Shown here: positions 27,892 through 38,080 of the stretch, piece by piece
Numbering within the stretch: position 1 is the first letter of the stretch
How the letters are laid out: the number at the start of each line of letters is the position of its first letter
DNA from: Phyllobacteriaceae bacterium
Lineage (GTDB): Bacteria > Pseudomonadota > Alphaproteobacteria > Rhizobiales > Rhizobiaceae
Length of the DNA: 64,000 bases
NCBI GenBank assembly: GCA_002708825.1
Contig: PAPF01000019.1
Span: forward strand, 62,001 to 126,000
Direction of reading: 5' to 3'
Position numbers and translations under genes: made by a program
Notes under the pieces: model-generated
What the model saw: only the letters and a program-made list of their open reading frames with translations
The model's database searches: none
What the model was told of the DNA's origin: nothing

Positions 27892-29679
27892 ATGGCACAG
27901 GAAAACGAGACAAGCGCCGGACGGGAAATGACAGGCGCTGAAATGGTCATCCAGGCATTGGCTGACAATGGCGTCAAACACGTCTTCGGCTATCCCGGTG
28001 GTGCCGTCCTTCCCATCTATGACGAGATCTTCCAGCAGGAAGACATCCAGCACATTCTGGTTCGCCACGAGCAGGGAGCCGGGCATGCCGCCGAAGGCTA
28101 TGCACGGTCCACCGGAAAGCCCGGCGTGGTTCTGGTGACGTCAGGTCCGGGGGCGACCAACATGGTGACGCCGCTGCAGGATGCGCTGATGGACTCCATC
28201 CCACTGGTCTGCATCACCGGCCAGGTCCCCACGTCGCTGATCGGATCGGACGGGTTCCAGGAGTGCGATACGGTCGGCATCACGCGGCCCTGCTCAAAGC
28301 ACAACTGGCTCGTTCAGGATGTCAATGAACTGCCGCGCATCCTTCACGAGGCATTCAAGATCGCCACGACGGGACGTCCGGGACCGGTTGTCGTCGATAT
28401 CCCCAAGGACATACAGTTCGCCACGGGACGCTACATGCCCCCGCAGCAGATATCGCGCCCGAGCTACCAGCCGCGCGTTCAGGGCGACCGGGAGCAGATC
28501 AAGAAGGCCGTCGAATTGATGGCGGCCGCCAGGAAGCCGGTGATCTATTCAGGTGGCGGTGTCGTCAATGCCGGTTCCGAAGCCTGCCACCTCCTGCGCG
28601 AACTCGTCGACCTGACCGGATTCCCGATCACGTCCACGCTCATGGGCCTTGGCGCCTACCCGGCCTCCGGCGAGCACTGGCTCGGCATGCTCGGCATGCA
28701 CGGAACCTATGAAGCGAACATGGCGATGCATGACTGCGACGTCATGGTCTGCATCGGTGCGCGTTTTGACGACCGCATCACCGGGCGCCTTGATGCCTTC
28801 TCGCCCAATTCCAAGAAGATCCACATCGACATCGATGTTTCGCAGATCAACAAGAACGTCCATGTCGATATCCCGATCATCGGTGATGCCGGACGCATCC
28901 TGGAGGACATGGTCCGGCTCTGGCGCGCCACGGCGCGGGCTGACCGCAACGCCTTGAAGCCGTGGAACGAGCAGATTGCCATGTGGAAGGCCCGCAACAG
29001 CCTGGCCTATACGCCCAACGACACGGTCATCATGCCGCAATACGCTGTCCAGCGGCTCTACGAACTGACGCGCGATCGCGATACCTACATCACCACCGAG
29101 GTCGGTCAGCACCAGATGTGGGCTGCGCAGTTCTACGGTTTCGAAAAGCCGAACCGCTGGATGACATCGGGTGGTCTGGGGACCATGGGCTACGGCCTTC
29201 CCGCGGCTCTCGGCGTGCAGATCGCCCATCCGGACGCCCTTGTGATCGACATCGGCGGCGATGCGTCCGTCCAGATGACGATGCAGGAGATCTCGACCGC
29301 CGTGCAATACGAGGCACCGATCAAGATCTTCATCATGAACAATCATTACATGGGCATGGTTCGCCAGTGGCAGCAACTCCTGCATGGCAATCGCCTGTCT
29401 CATTCCTATTCCGAGGCATTGCCCGATTTCGTCAAGCTGGCCGAAGCGTATGGCGCGCACGGAATCCGCTGTTCGAGACCGGGTGATCTGGATGACGCCA
29501 TCAAGGAAATGATCGACGTCCGCAAACCGGTCATTTTCGATTGCGAGGTTGCCAACCTTGCCAATTGCTTCCCGATGATCCCGTCCGGCAAGGCACATAA
29601 CGAGATGCTTCTGCCGGACGAGGCGACGGACGAGGCGGTCGCCAATGCCATCGGCGCGGAAGGAAAGGCGCTGGTGTGA
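27892..29679 (+). CDS. ilvB: Acetolactate synthase large subunit
   Basis: Acetohydroxyacid synthase condenses pyruvate with pyruvate or 2-oxobutyrate using thiamine diphosphate, the first common step to valine, leucine and isoleucine. The 595-residue chain has the catalytic Glu in VRHEQGAGHAAEGYA, the FAD region, and the ThDP motif GDASVQMTMQE through MNNHYMGMVRQW. It lies behind the leader and attenuator. Its stop overlaps the start of the next gene (GTGA), which begins an operon that ends with the small subunit ilvN. Confidence 0.97.
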   Translation: MAQENETSAGREMTGAEMVIQALADNGVKHVFGYPGGAVLPIYDEIFQQEDIQHILVRHEQGAGHAAEGYARSTGKPGVVLVTSGPGATNMVTPLQDALMDSIPLVCITGQVPTSLIGSDGFQECDTVGITRPCSKHNWLVQDVNELPRILHEAFKIATTGRPGPVVVDIPKDIQFATGRYMPPQQISRPSYQPRVQGDREQIKKAVELMAAARKPVIYSGGGVVNAGSEACHLLRELVDLTGFPITSTLMGLGAYPASGEHWLGMLGMHGTYEANMAMHDCDVMVCIGARFDDRITGRLDAFSPNSKKIHIDIDVSQINKNVHVDIPIIGDAGRILEDMVRLWRATARADRNALKPWNEQIAMWKARNSLAYTPNDTVIMPQYAVQRLYELTRDRDTYITTEVGQHQMWAAQFYGFEKPNRWMTSGGLGTMGYGLPAALGVQIAHPDALVIDIGGDASVQMTMQEISTAVQYEAPIKIFIMNNHYMGMVRQWQQLLHGNRLSHSYSEALPDFVKLAEAYGAHGIRCSRPGDLDDAIKEMIDVRKPVIFDCEVANLANCFPMIPSGKAHNEMLLPDEATDEAVANAIGAEGKALV

Positions 29680-30266
29680 CAAGGCGGGGCTGGTTCCTTT
29701 CGCTGATGTTGCTGGGCCTCGCGGCTTGCCAGACGGCTGGCGGCGATGCGTCTGCGCCGCTGGAATCAGCCCGGCAGGAAGCGGCGGATGCCAGCGCCGC
29801 CGCTCCGCCGACAACGGCTTCCATGCCGGCAGGGGAACCGAAGCCGCCCATGGCATCGAACCCGCGCCAAGGCGAACCGGTGCAGGCTGGTAGGAACCGC
29901 CCCGGTGCGGATCCGGTTCTCGATGCCGTCGAGAAGATCGGACGGCTGCAGAAGGCCCAGGGTACCCTGGCGGCCATGGACGTTGTCTTCGCCTGCTATG
30001 AACGTGCCAAGGACCGGAAAGCCTCGCTCACGGATGCCAGGATTTGTGCTGCCCAGGACTTCGCCGTTTCCAAGAGTGTCGAGGAGGGGCGGGCAAAACG
30101 CGTGGGCGGGCAATCGGATGTGCGCGCCTCGATCATCGCCAGCCGCGTGGCACAGCGCATTGGTGCCCTGATGCAGCTCAAGGGAATGGGGCAGGCGGAA
30201 TTCAACCGGTTCGGCCTCTATCTTCACCAGGTCGCCAAACCGGCCCATGCCAGAGCCATGTCATGA
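29676..30266 (+). CDS. Predicted lipoprotein of unknown function inside the ilv operon
   Basis: A GTG at 29676 overlaps the ilvB stop by 4 nt and opens a 196-residue protein with a lipoprotein signal: a basic start, a hydrophobic stretch, and the lipobox LAAC with Cys18. Residues about 25-80 are Ala/Pro-rich; the folded part (about 80-190) is helical and has two cysteines (FACYERAK and ARICAAQ). I do not recognise a family. Its stop overlaps the start of the EamA gene by 4 nt, so ilvB, this gene and the exporter are translationally coupled. Confidence 0.72.
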   Translation: MTRRGWFLSLMLLGLAACQTAGGDASAPLESARQEAADASAAAPPTTASMPAGEPKPPMASNPRQGEPVQAGRNRPGADPVLDAVEKIGRLQKAQGTLAAMDVVFACYERAKDRKASLTDARICAAQDFAVSKSVEEGRAKRVGGQSDVRASIIASRVAQRIGALMQLKGMGQAEFNRFGLYLHQVAKPAHARAMS

Positions 30267-31168
30267 CGTCCAAGGCGCTTCCGGGGTGGATCGACTACGC
30301 GCTTCTCCTGCTGCTTGCAGCGTTCTGGGGCGCCTCCTTCGCACTGATCAAGCAGACGGTAGGCGATTATCCGCCAGCATTCATGAGTATGCTCCGTCTT
30401 GCGATCGCCGGCGTTGTGATGCTTTGCGTCGCCCTCTGGCTGGGGGAAAGGATCGCGTGGTCGCGGCGCACCGCCCTGATGCTCTTCCTGATCGGGGTAT
30501 TCGGCAATTCCCTTCCCTTCAGCCTGATCGCCTGGGGCCAGCAGGTGGTCGATGCCGGACTCGCGTCCATCCTGATGGGGATCATGCCCGTAGCTACCCT
30601 GATCATGGCGCACTTCCTTGTCGGGGACGAACCGCTTTCAGCGCGCAAAATTACCGGCGCGATTGTCGGGCTGGCGGGACTTGTCATTCTTGTCGGACCG
30701 TCAGTGCTCTACCGGCTCGGTGACGATGGCATACGTCAACTGGCGATTGTCGGAGCCGCGGTTTCCTACGGGATCAATGCAATCCTGACCAAATCGATGT
30801 TGCATCAGCCTCGTCGGGCGGCCGCGGCGGCCCTGTTGATCGCCGGCGCGCTGACCCTTGTTCCATTGTCCCTGTTCACCGAAAACTGGGATGCGATCAC
30901 GCCGGGTGTGACCAGCACCGCATCGATCCTGCTCCTGGCGCTATTCCCGACGGCGCTGGCATCATTGCTCGTCTTCATCGTGCTTGAACGCCAGGGGGCG
31001 GGGTTCTTCAGCCAGATCAATCTCCTCGTTCCGTTGTTCGGTGTCCTGTGGGCCGTAACGCTTCTGGGAGAAACCCTCCAACCGCAAGCCTTGCTCGCGC
31101 TCGGCGTCATACTCGCCGGTCTTGTCATCGCGCGCCCGCCGGCGCAAAGAAAAACCCGCACTGCCTGA
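30263..31168 (+). CDS. EamA/DMT-family transporter
   Basis: The ATG at 30263 overlaps the lipoprotein stop and gives a 301-residue protein with about ten membrane helices in two EamA repeats (AFWGASFALIKQTVGDYPP and ALFPTALASLLVFIVLERQG are typical). Members export amino acids and other metabolites. Its place between ilvB and ilvN suggests export of a branched-chain amino acid or a precursor, but this is inference from context only. ilvN follows 13 nt later. Confidence 0.85.
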   Translation: MTSKALPGWIDYALLLLLAAFWGASFALIKQTVGDYPPAFMSMLRLAIAGVVMLCVALWLGERIAWSRRTALMLFLIGVFGNSLPFSLIAWGQQVVDAGLASILMGIMPVATLIMAHFLVGDEPLSARKITGAIVGLAGLVILVGPSVLYRLGDDGIRQLAIVGAAVSYGINAILTKSMLHQPRRAAAAALLIAGALTLVPLSLFTENWDAITPGVTSTASILLLALFPTALASLLVFIVLERQGAGFFSQINLLVPLFGVLWAVTLLGETLQPQALLALGVILAGLVIARPPAQRKTRTA

Positions 31169-31181
31169 AGGAAACCCGATC

Positions 31182-31754
31182 ATGAACGCTCATCTGCAAC
31201 CGACCGGTTCTGCCTACTTCATCCAGAAGAGCATGGAGAAGCCGGAGACCCATACGCTTTCGGTGCTCGTGGACAATGAACCAGGCGTGCTGGCCCGTGT
31301 TATCGGCCTGTTTTCCGGGCGGGGCTACAATATCGACAGCCTGACAGTTTCGGAAACCGAGCAGGAACGGCACCGTTCGCGGATCACCATCGTGACCACG
31401 GGCACGCCCCATGTTCTGGACCAGATCAAGGCGCAGCTCGAGCGGATCGTTCCGGTCCATCGCGTTGTCGACCTGACAGTGCGGGCCAGGGAACTCGGCA
31501 ACGACCGGCCGGTGGAGCGGGAACTCGCACTGATCAAGGTGGCAGGCGCTGGCGACAAGCGCGTCGAGGCGCTGCGCCTTGCCGATGCATTCCGCGCATC
31601 GGTCATCGATGCCAATGTCGGTCATTTCATCTTCGAGATCACGGGCAAACCGTCGAAGATCGACCAGTTCATAGCCATCATGGCACCGCTTGGGCTTATC
31701 GAGGTCTGCCGTACGGGCATCGCCGCGCTGAACCGCGGTGACAAGGGGATGTGA
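31182..31754 (+). CDS. ilvN: Acetolactate synthase small (regulatory) subunit
   Basis: The regulatory subunit gives acetohydroxyacid synthase its valine feedback. The start at 31182, with AAGGAA upstream, gives 190 residues: an N-terminal ACT domain (THTLSVLVDNEPGVLARVIG, about 24-95) and a C-terminal domain (about 100-190). It is separated from ilvB by two unrelated genes but all are tightly spaced and in one direction, so one attenuated transcript is likely. Confidence 0.96.
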   Translation: MNAHLQPTGSAYFIQKSMEKPETHTLSVLVDNEPGVLARVIGLFSGRGYNIDSLTVSETEQERHRSRITIVTTGTPHVLDQIKAQLERIVPVHRVVDLTVRARELGNDRPVERELALIKVAGAGDKRVEALRLADAFRASVIDANVGHFIFEITGKPSKIDQFIAIMAPLGLIEVCRTGIAALNRGDKGM

Positions 31755-31790
31755 TTCCCGCCTGCACCGCGTCGCGGAGCCGCTAGTGGT

Positions 31791-32918
31791 TTACTTGACC
31801 ACCGTCAGGCGTTCCGCAGCCCGGGTGATGGCTGTATAGAGCCAGCGTGATCGCGTGTCGCGAAACGCATAGCTTTCATCAAAGAGTACCACATTGTCCC
31901 ATTGCGAGCCCTGTGCCTTGTGCACGGTCAGCGCATAGCCGAAATCGAAGTCATCGAAACGCTTTTTCGTCTGCCAAGGTATCTCGGTCTCGGGATTCTC
32001 GAAGGCAGCCTTGAGAAGCTTGATCTTGGCAACTCCGCGGTCCGGATCATCCTCTTCGGGTGACACGAGGAGATTGACACCGGGTTTCGTGGTTTCCTTG
32101 CTTGCGGTGAGCACCTTCCAGAGTGAGCCGTTCAGAAGACCCTTGGCGGGATCGTTTCGCAGGCAGACCATCTTGTCACCGGCCAGGGGCAGGGGGCCGT
32201 CAAAGCCCTTGAGTTCGCGTAGCCGCGCGTTGTAGCGGCGGCGCGTTCGGTTTGTCCCCACGAGCACCTGATCGGCATCCAGGACAAGATCCTGGGTGAC
32301 ATCGGACTTGGCGATCACCTGCGCCGTACCGTAGTCTCCGTACATCAATTCGCGGCCTTCGCGGACATCGAGCGCCAGTGCAATGATCGGGTTGTCCCGG
32401 GCCTGGCGATGAATTTCGGTCAGCAGGAAATCCGGTTCGTGCTCGGTGAAGAACCCGCCGCCGGAGATGGGTGGCAGTTGTCCGGGATCGCCCAAAACGA
32501 GGATGGGAGTCCCGAAACTCATGAGGTCGCGGCCAAGGGCCTCATCCACCATCGAGCATTCATCGACGACAATCATGCGCGCGCGCGCCACGGGACTTTG
32601 CCGGTTGAGCGAGAATGTCGGGGCCATCGATGTCTTGCCCGTCGTTTCGTCTTCAACCGCTTCCTCGCCACGCGGCCGGTAGATCAGGGAATGGATGGTG
32701 CGGGCATTGGTCGCGCCCTTTGAGCGAAGGACCTGAGCCGCCTTACCCGTGAAGGCGGCAAATTGCACCTCGCCATCGACGGCTTCAGCAAAGTGGCGCG
32801 CGAGGGTCGTTTTTCCCGTGCCGGCATAACCGAACAGGCGAAAAAGGGGCGATTGCCCTTCCTTCAGCCACTCGGAGACCCGTCTCAGAGCCGCGTCCTG
32901 TTCGGGAGAAAACTTCAT
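31791..32918 (-). CDS. RecD-like superfamily 1B DNA helicase
   Basis: This 375-residue protein is shorter than RecD or RecD2 and consists mainly of the two helicase cores. Walker A GYAGTGKT is at 30-37, motif II is VDECSM, the QLPPISGGGFF motif III follows, and the C-terminal UvrD_C_2 part ends in ALTVHKAQGSQWDNVVLFDES. It probably unwinds DNA 5'-3' in repair. It resembles phage Dda-like stand-alone enzymes. It converges with ilvN and is divergent from the globin gene. Confidence 0.82.
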   Translation of the reverse strand: MKFSPEQDAALRRVSEWLKEGQSPLFRLFGYAGTGKTTLARHFAEAVDGEVQFAAFTGKAAQVLRSKGATNARTIHSLIYRPRGEEAVEDETTGKTSMAPTFSLNRQSPVARARMIVVDECSMVDEALGRDLMSFGTPILVLGDPGQLPPISGGGFFTEHEPDFLLTEIHRQARDNPIIALALDVREGRELMYGDYGTAQVIAKSDVTQDLVLDADQVLVGTNRTRRRYNARLRELKGFDGPLPLAGDKMVCLRNDPAKGLLNGSLWKVLTASKETTKPGVNLLVSPEEDDPDRGVAKIKLLKAAFENPETEIPWQTKKRFDDFDFGYALTVHKAQGSQWDNVVLFDESYAFRDTRSRWLYTAITRAAERLTVVK

Positions 32919-33047
32919 GACTTCTCCCTGCCCGATTCGCTTCCCGATAGCGAGGGCACAATCATTTCATTGATTGTCCGGCTCCACAGATTGCCAACTA
33001 GGGTTGTGTGGAGTAGTATCGGCAAAAGTATAAAATCTACTCTGAGT

Positions 33048-33503
33048 ATGTTTGCAACAGACATGACCATAGTGCCTCTCGGTGGCCGCCCGCCACGTGT
33101 TCCCGAACCGCAATTCGCAACGATCACGCAAGAGCAGATATCGGCTCTGGTCGATGAATTCTATAGCCGTGTCCAAGCTGACGAACGGCTCGGACCGATC
33201 TTCGAGACGAGAGTCCAGGGGCGCTGGCCGTTGCATCTCGAACGCATGAAGACCTTCTGGAGGTCCGTGCTGCTCAAGTCAGGCGAATATGTAGGGCAAC
33301 CGGTTGCCGCCCACATGACGATTGGCAATCTCCGGGAGGACGATTTCCGGTTGTGGCTGCAGTTGTTCGAGAACACGGCGGCCCAGGTGTTCCATCCCGA
33401 AGCCACGCCGCATGTCATTTCGGCGGCCAGACGCATTGCCAGAAGCCTGTGGCTTTCGCGTTTCGGTGGTCCGTTCAAGAGACCTCCGGCATGGCTGGAC
33501 TAG
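33048..33503 (+). CDS. Group III truncated hemoglobin
   Basis: The 151-residue protein (from ATG 33048; ATG 33063 is an alternative) fits the group III truncated globin family. FYSRVQADERLGPIFETRV is the A-B region, His63 lies at the distal side in PLHLERMKTFW, and His89 in VAAHMTIGNL is the likely proximal ligand. Such globins bind oxygen or nitric oxide and are often linked to NO stress. No clear ribosome-binding site precedes either start. No NO-responsive regulator is evident nearby. Confidence 0.8.
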   Translation: MFATDMTIVPLGGRPPRVPEPQFATITQEQISALVDEFYSRVQADERLGPIFETRVQGRWPLHLERMKTFWRSVLLKSGEYVGQPVAAHMTIGNLREDDFRLWLQLFENTAAQVFHPEATPHVISAARRIARSLWLSRFGGPFKRPPAWLD

Positions 33504-33615
33504 CTGCCGGCAGGTGACTTTTGTGAATGGCCCCTGTCTGCCGCGTGGTCTGCCTTGAAGCCCGTTTGGACGCCCCGGAAATACTGGTGCATCCCAATTG
33601 CCGGAACCGGCTGAA

Positions 33616-34974
33616 TCATGCAGCCGCCTGGCGGCGTTGCTCAAGGCCGGGTTTCTCGCCGAGAGAGGAGACGGCATCCTGAAAGGCTTCATCGTCGATG
33701 AATTCGACGGTCTCCTGATCCAGTAGCCAGCGTCCTGCGCGTTCAAGCAAGGGTGCTCTGTTTTCCGCCTCGGTGAGTTCATCTTCAATCGCAGCCAAAT
33801 CGGCATTGCCCTGGCCCGCTTCCGGCGCTTCTGCGAGTGCTTCCGCAAGACCGGAGTCGCGCGCGACCAGGTCGCTCAAAGCCTCCAACGCATTGAGATG
33901 ATTGACCGCGCCGCATCCCTTCAGGCCGTCTGCGCAGGCGGTCCACAGGTCCGGCTGCCCCCAGGCGTTGTAGACAAAGGCGCCAAGTCCGCCTTCGGAG
34001 AGATTGCGCATGAGGTAGTCCATGCACCAGACGGACACGGCGGCGGTCGGCAATTCCTCGGGATAATACCCGGCCTCGAACATAAGGTAATCGGCGACCT
34101 TTACGGCCAGACCCGCAGCTTCGGCTCCATCGTTCGTTTCGGCGAGGGAGGCTGGCAAGGGCAGCCTGTTGATCGCGGTGACATCACCATGATTGCAGGA
34201 CGTCGATCCGGATGCCGTTTCTGGTTCCAGGACGCCTTTGTCGCCTGCCGGATGAACCGGCTTTTCATGCGCGACCAGGAGCCCATCGGTTTCCGGCATG
34301 AGGGGAGGGGCCGAGACCGGTGCCCGGGAGTAAGCCAGCGTTTCGTTTTCTTCCCCCGGCACCACCGAGACCTCCTCGCCGGAGGTCATGTGCTCTTCCG
34401 GCCGCAGCGATCCGGATTCGATCTCAATCGGGTCTTCTTCTTGCGCAGCGTCGGGATTAGGCCCGGTTTCCCCGGTCAAGGCCTCCAGTCTCGCCTTCAG
34501 CCGTTCGCGCAGCTTGTCCAGTTCATCATTCGCATTTCCTGAATCGGCGCCGTCGCCATTTGCGTGGTCGGCCACAAGCTGTGCAGCCTCCGCCATCTGT
34601 GGCTGGTCGCGGTCCATCACCTGCGGTGCGCTGTTCCGCGTGGTTGCGACGGGGGCAGGCGTCTCTGCCCCGATTTCATGTTCACGAGGGGTTTCCGCAA
34701 TGCCCGTATCCGGTTGTCTTGCGCGAGCCGCATCCTGAACAACGTCCTGCTGCCAGGCATTTTCGTCGGTCACGATTTCGGCCAAAGGCGGTTCGCTATA
34801 GCCGGCGTGGGTATAGTCGTCCCGGGTCAGTTGCGGGGGATTGAGATCCTTGCGCGTCGGACGCGACAGGATGGAGTTCATACGCCGATGAAGTTGCGAG
34901 TTGTCTGCAGTCACGTAGGCCGGAATTTCGGCCTTCGGCTTTTTTCTTCCCAGCAAGTCCGTCAGCCTGGACAT
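33616..34974 (-). CDS. Protein of unknown function with a DUF4375 (DMP19)-like C-terminal domain
   Basis: The 452-residue protein has an N-terminal half (1-280) that is acidic, low-complexity and probably disordered after a short basic start (MSRLTDLLGRKKPKAEIPAY). The C-terminal part (about 285-440) has the pattern YPEELPTAAVSVWCMDYLM, then NLSEGGLGAFVYNA and CGAVNHLNALEALSDL, which resembles the DUF4375 family to which the DNA-mimic protein DMP19 of Neisseria belongs. The match is by pattern only. It sits between convergent globin and a divergent membrane gene. Confidence 0.55.
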   Translation of the reverse strand: MSRLTDLLGRKKPKAEIPAYVTADNSQLHRRMNSILSRPTRKDLNPPQLTRDDYTHAGYSEPPLAEIVTDENAWQQDVVQDAARARQPDTGIAETPREHEIGAETPAPVATTRNSAPQVMDRDQPQMAEAAQLVADHANGDGADSGNANDELDKLRERLKARLEALTGETGPNPDAAQEEDPIEIESGSLRPEEHMTSGEEVSVVPGEENETLAYSRAPVSAPPLMPETDGLLVAHEKPVHPAGDKGVLEPETASGSTSCNHGDVTAINRLPLPASLAETNDGAEAAGLAVKVADYLMFEAGYYPEELPTAAVSVWCMDYLMRNLSEGGLGAFVYNAWGQPDLWTACADGLKGCGAVNHLNALEALSDLVARDSGLAEALAEAPEAGQGNADLAAIEDELTEAENRAPLLERAGRWLLDQETVEFIDDEAFQDAVSSLGEKPGLEQRRQAAA

Positions 34975-35114
34975 GAACAGAGCCTCTTTTCAATTAACCC
35001 CGCCAGCCTAGTGTTCAACCCTGAAGGACTGGCTAACAAACAGGTTCCAGCCCAAGGATTGCCGCTTTTTGGTCAACAAACCTTGAACGCAGCGCCATAC
35101 CTGGTTTCGGGCCG

Positions 35115-35513
35115 TCAAAGGTTCGGACGGATCGTCCGCCCGTTCACGAATATCCAGGTGAACAGCAATGCCCCGCAGGCCGCCACCACCGATCCGAATT
35201 GAAAGAGCGCGACTCCACCTTCCATCGCCTGCACGCTGCGTCCGGCCACCAGCAGGACAAGGCCGGTTTCCCAGATCCATGCCTGGGGCCTTGAAAGACG
35301 CGATGACTTCATTCCGGGGAAAAGGCGGTAGGTCAGGCCCATCGCGAAAGAGCCGCAGAAGCCTGCCATGAAGGCATAGGCATGCGGGAGACCTGCACCC
35401 CACCCGCCAACACCGGAAACGATCGCCAGAATGCATGTGAAGGCTAGCCATGCCGCTCCTGCGAGAAGCAGGTGCTCATCAATGCGGTTCGTTGAAGCCG
35501 TGGCCTGAAACAT
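35115..35513 (-). CDS. Small four-helix membrane protein
   Basis: From ATG 35513 the product has 132 residues with four hydrophobic helices (about 16-35, 45-62, 80-95 and 105-123). The segment HAYAFMAGFCGSFAMGLTYRLFP, broken here at its conserved HAYAFMAGF and YRLFP parts, recalls the heme-copper-oxidase-like NnrS proteins, which are much longer. The open frame upstream of 35513 overlaps pdxJ and is not used. Function unknown; a link to NO or heme metabolism is only suggested by the resemblance and by the globin 2 kb away. Confidence 0.6.
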   Translation of the reverse strand: MFQATASTNRIDEHLLLAGAAWLAFTCILAIVSGVGGWGAGLPHAYAFMAGFCGSFAMGLTYRLFPGMKSSRLSRPQAWIWETGLVLLVAGRSVQAMEGGVALFQFGSVVAACGALLFTWIFVNGRTIRPNL

Positions 35514-35618
35514 GGGAGCGCTCGCTTGAAACCGGTTGCACAGGACTGGTGGCCTACAATACGGTCGCGGCTCGCAAGCACCAAGTCCCTTCACAAGTTG
35601 CAGCCGGATTAAAGAAAC

Positions 35619-36365
35619 ATGCCAGCCAAGCTCTCGGTCAACCTGAATGCCATCGCCATGCTGAGAAACCGGCGCGACCTGCCATGGCCGAACGTGACGG
35701 GACTCGGCCGGATCGCGCTGGAAGCCGGTGCGCACGGGCTGACCGTTCATCCCCGACCCGATCAGCGCCATATCCGTTTTTCCGACGTTCCGGATATCCG
35801 TGCCCTGATCGATGATTCGTTTCCCGCCGCGGAGTTCAACATGGAGGGGTATCCCACCGAGGATTTCCTGGCCCTGGTCGAGGACGCGGAGCCCGAACAG
35901 GTGACCCTGGTTCCCGACGATCCGTCGCAGCCCACGTCGGATCATGGCTGGAACTTCATCGCGGACGGCGAAATGCTGCGCGCAATCGTGGCCAGGCTCA
36001 AGAAAAAGGGAGCACGCGTTTCGCTCTTTTGCGATCCGGACGCCTCCGCGCCCATGATCGAGGCGGCTGCCGCTACCGGGGCAGACCGCGTGGAATTCTA
36101 CACCGGTCCCTACGGTGCGTGTCACGATGATCCGGCGAAGGCCAGGGTTGAACTGGCACGCCTGGAAGCGACGGGTCGGCTTGCCGATCAGGCGGGGCTC
36201 GGGATCAATGCCGGGCATGATCTTACGGTCGCCAACCTTCCCGCGCTCGTGCAGGTGCTGCCCACGCTGCGGGAAGTTTCGATCGGGCACGGACTGACTG
36301 CCGATGCGCTGGAATACGGCATGGTGCAGACGGTTCGCAGGTTCCTGGGCGCACTGGGCGCCTGA
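35619..36365 (+). CDS. pdxJ: Pyridoxine 5'-phosphate synthase
   Basis: PdxJ joins 1-deoxy-D-xylulose 5-phosphate with 3-amino-2-oxopropyl phosphate, the last step of vitamin B6 synthesis by the DXP route. The 248-residue TIM barrel starts [20 protein letters not shown] and has [16 protein letters not shown] and [13 protein letters not shown], all diagnostic. The C-terminal [11 protein letters not shown] binds phosphate. The gene is divergent from the small membrane protein gene. Confidence 0.96.
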   Translation: MPAKLSVNLNAIAMLRNRRDLPWPNVTGLGRIALEAGAHGLTVHPRPDQRHIRFSDVPDIRALIDDSFPAAEFNMEGYPTEDFLALVEDAEPEQVTLVPDDPSQPTSDHGWNFIADGEMLRAIVARLKKKGARVSLFCDPDASAPMIEAAAATGADRVEFYTGPYGACHDDPAKARVELARLEATGRLADQAGLGINAGHDLTVANLPALVQVLPTLREVSIGHGLTADALEYGMVQTVRRFLGALGA

Positions 36366-36485
36366 TAAGGCGCCAGGCGCGGTTCGCACAACCGGCTTCC
36401 CGCATGACGGGCAGCGCCGGCTGGCGGAGAAGAAAGCTGTAGCAGGCATAGTTCCGCCCGGTTCAATGAGGACCGGGAGACCCAC

Positions 36486-36704
36486 TTGCATCGCATGCGC
36501 CATTCCATCAGTCGTTTTGCTGTCCAGACCGAGGCGGCGACCTCTATCGAATACGGGCTGGTCTCAGCCCTTGCCGGCTTGTGGCTCATGGCAACCCTCG
36601 GCGGCCTGGGCATCGATCTGAAAGGTGGACTGCAATTCATCTCAGGCCTGCTTGCGCAAGACGGCGAGGGCGGTCCTGGCGCAGTGGTCCGCCCGCTCGA
36701 CTAG
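36486..36704 (+). CDS. Flp-type pilin subunit, isolated gene
   Basis: The 72-residue protein has the Flp/Fap pilin hallmark: EAATSIEYGLVSALAGLW, like the GATAIEYGL start of the mature pilin helix, with Glu at +5 of the presumed processing region. The start is TTG 36486 with GGGAG 7-8 nt upstream, or ATG 36495 with a longer spacer. No cpa or tad secretion genes are near, so it is an orphan pilin in this window. The upstream 120 nt after pdxJ hold no other gene. Confidence 0.65.
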   Translation: MHRMRHSISRFAVQTEAATSIEYGLVSALAGLWLMATLGGLGIDLKGGLQFISGLLAQDGEGGPGAVVRPLD

Positions 36705-36881
36705 GCGGCTGCAACCGGGCCGCAGGGGCTCGCGGCATCATTCCGATTCACGCAACGGCATGAAGGCCGAACTCCAACGGGCTTTGCCATTGCCATGGGC
36801 AACCGATGCCGCTAAAACCGCGCGGATTTTGGACCATCGGGCCAAGCGGGGGAAAGGCTTCCGCACAGGCCATTCCAGTAA

Positions 36882-37916
<1,035 letters not shown>

Positions 37917-37941
37917 ACCAGTCGCTTGAGAACTGCGAATC

Positions 37942-37977
37942 GAGGGGCCGCGGCGGAAACGCCGCGGCCTCTTTCTT
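37942..37977 (+). terminator. Intrinsic terminator after ilvC
   Basis: GGCCGCGGCG (37946-37955) pairs with CGCCGCGGCC (37960-37969) over a GAAA-type loop, and flanking GAG/CTC pairs extend the stem. CTTTCTTT follows. Confidence 0.85.
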
Positions 37978-38019
37978 TCCAGGCCAGCAACATTTTCCAT
38001 CCGAAATAGGTCAGTACTA

Positions 38020-38048
38020 TTGACATAAATTGCCGGCGAGCGCATATC
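38020..38048 (+). promoter_or_regulatory. Promoter-like site for the aminotransferase gene
   Basis: A perfect -35 TTGACA (38020-38025), a 17-nt spacer and CATATC (38043-38048) lie 33 nt before the likely ATG. The -10 is weak. Confidence 0.45.
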
Positions 38049-38080
38049 CCGCGCCACTTTGTTGCGCAGCGGAGTTCGCC

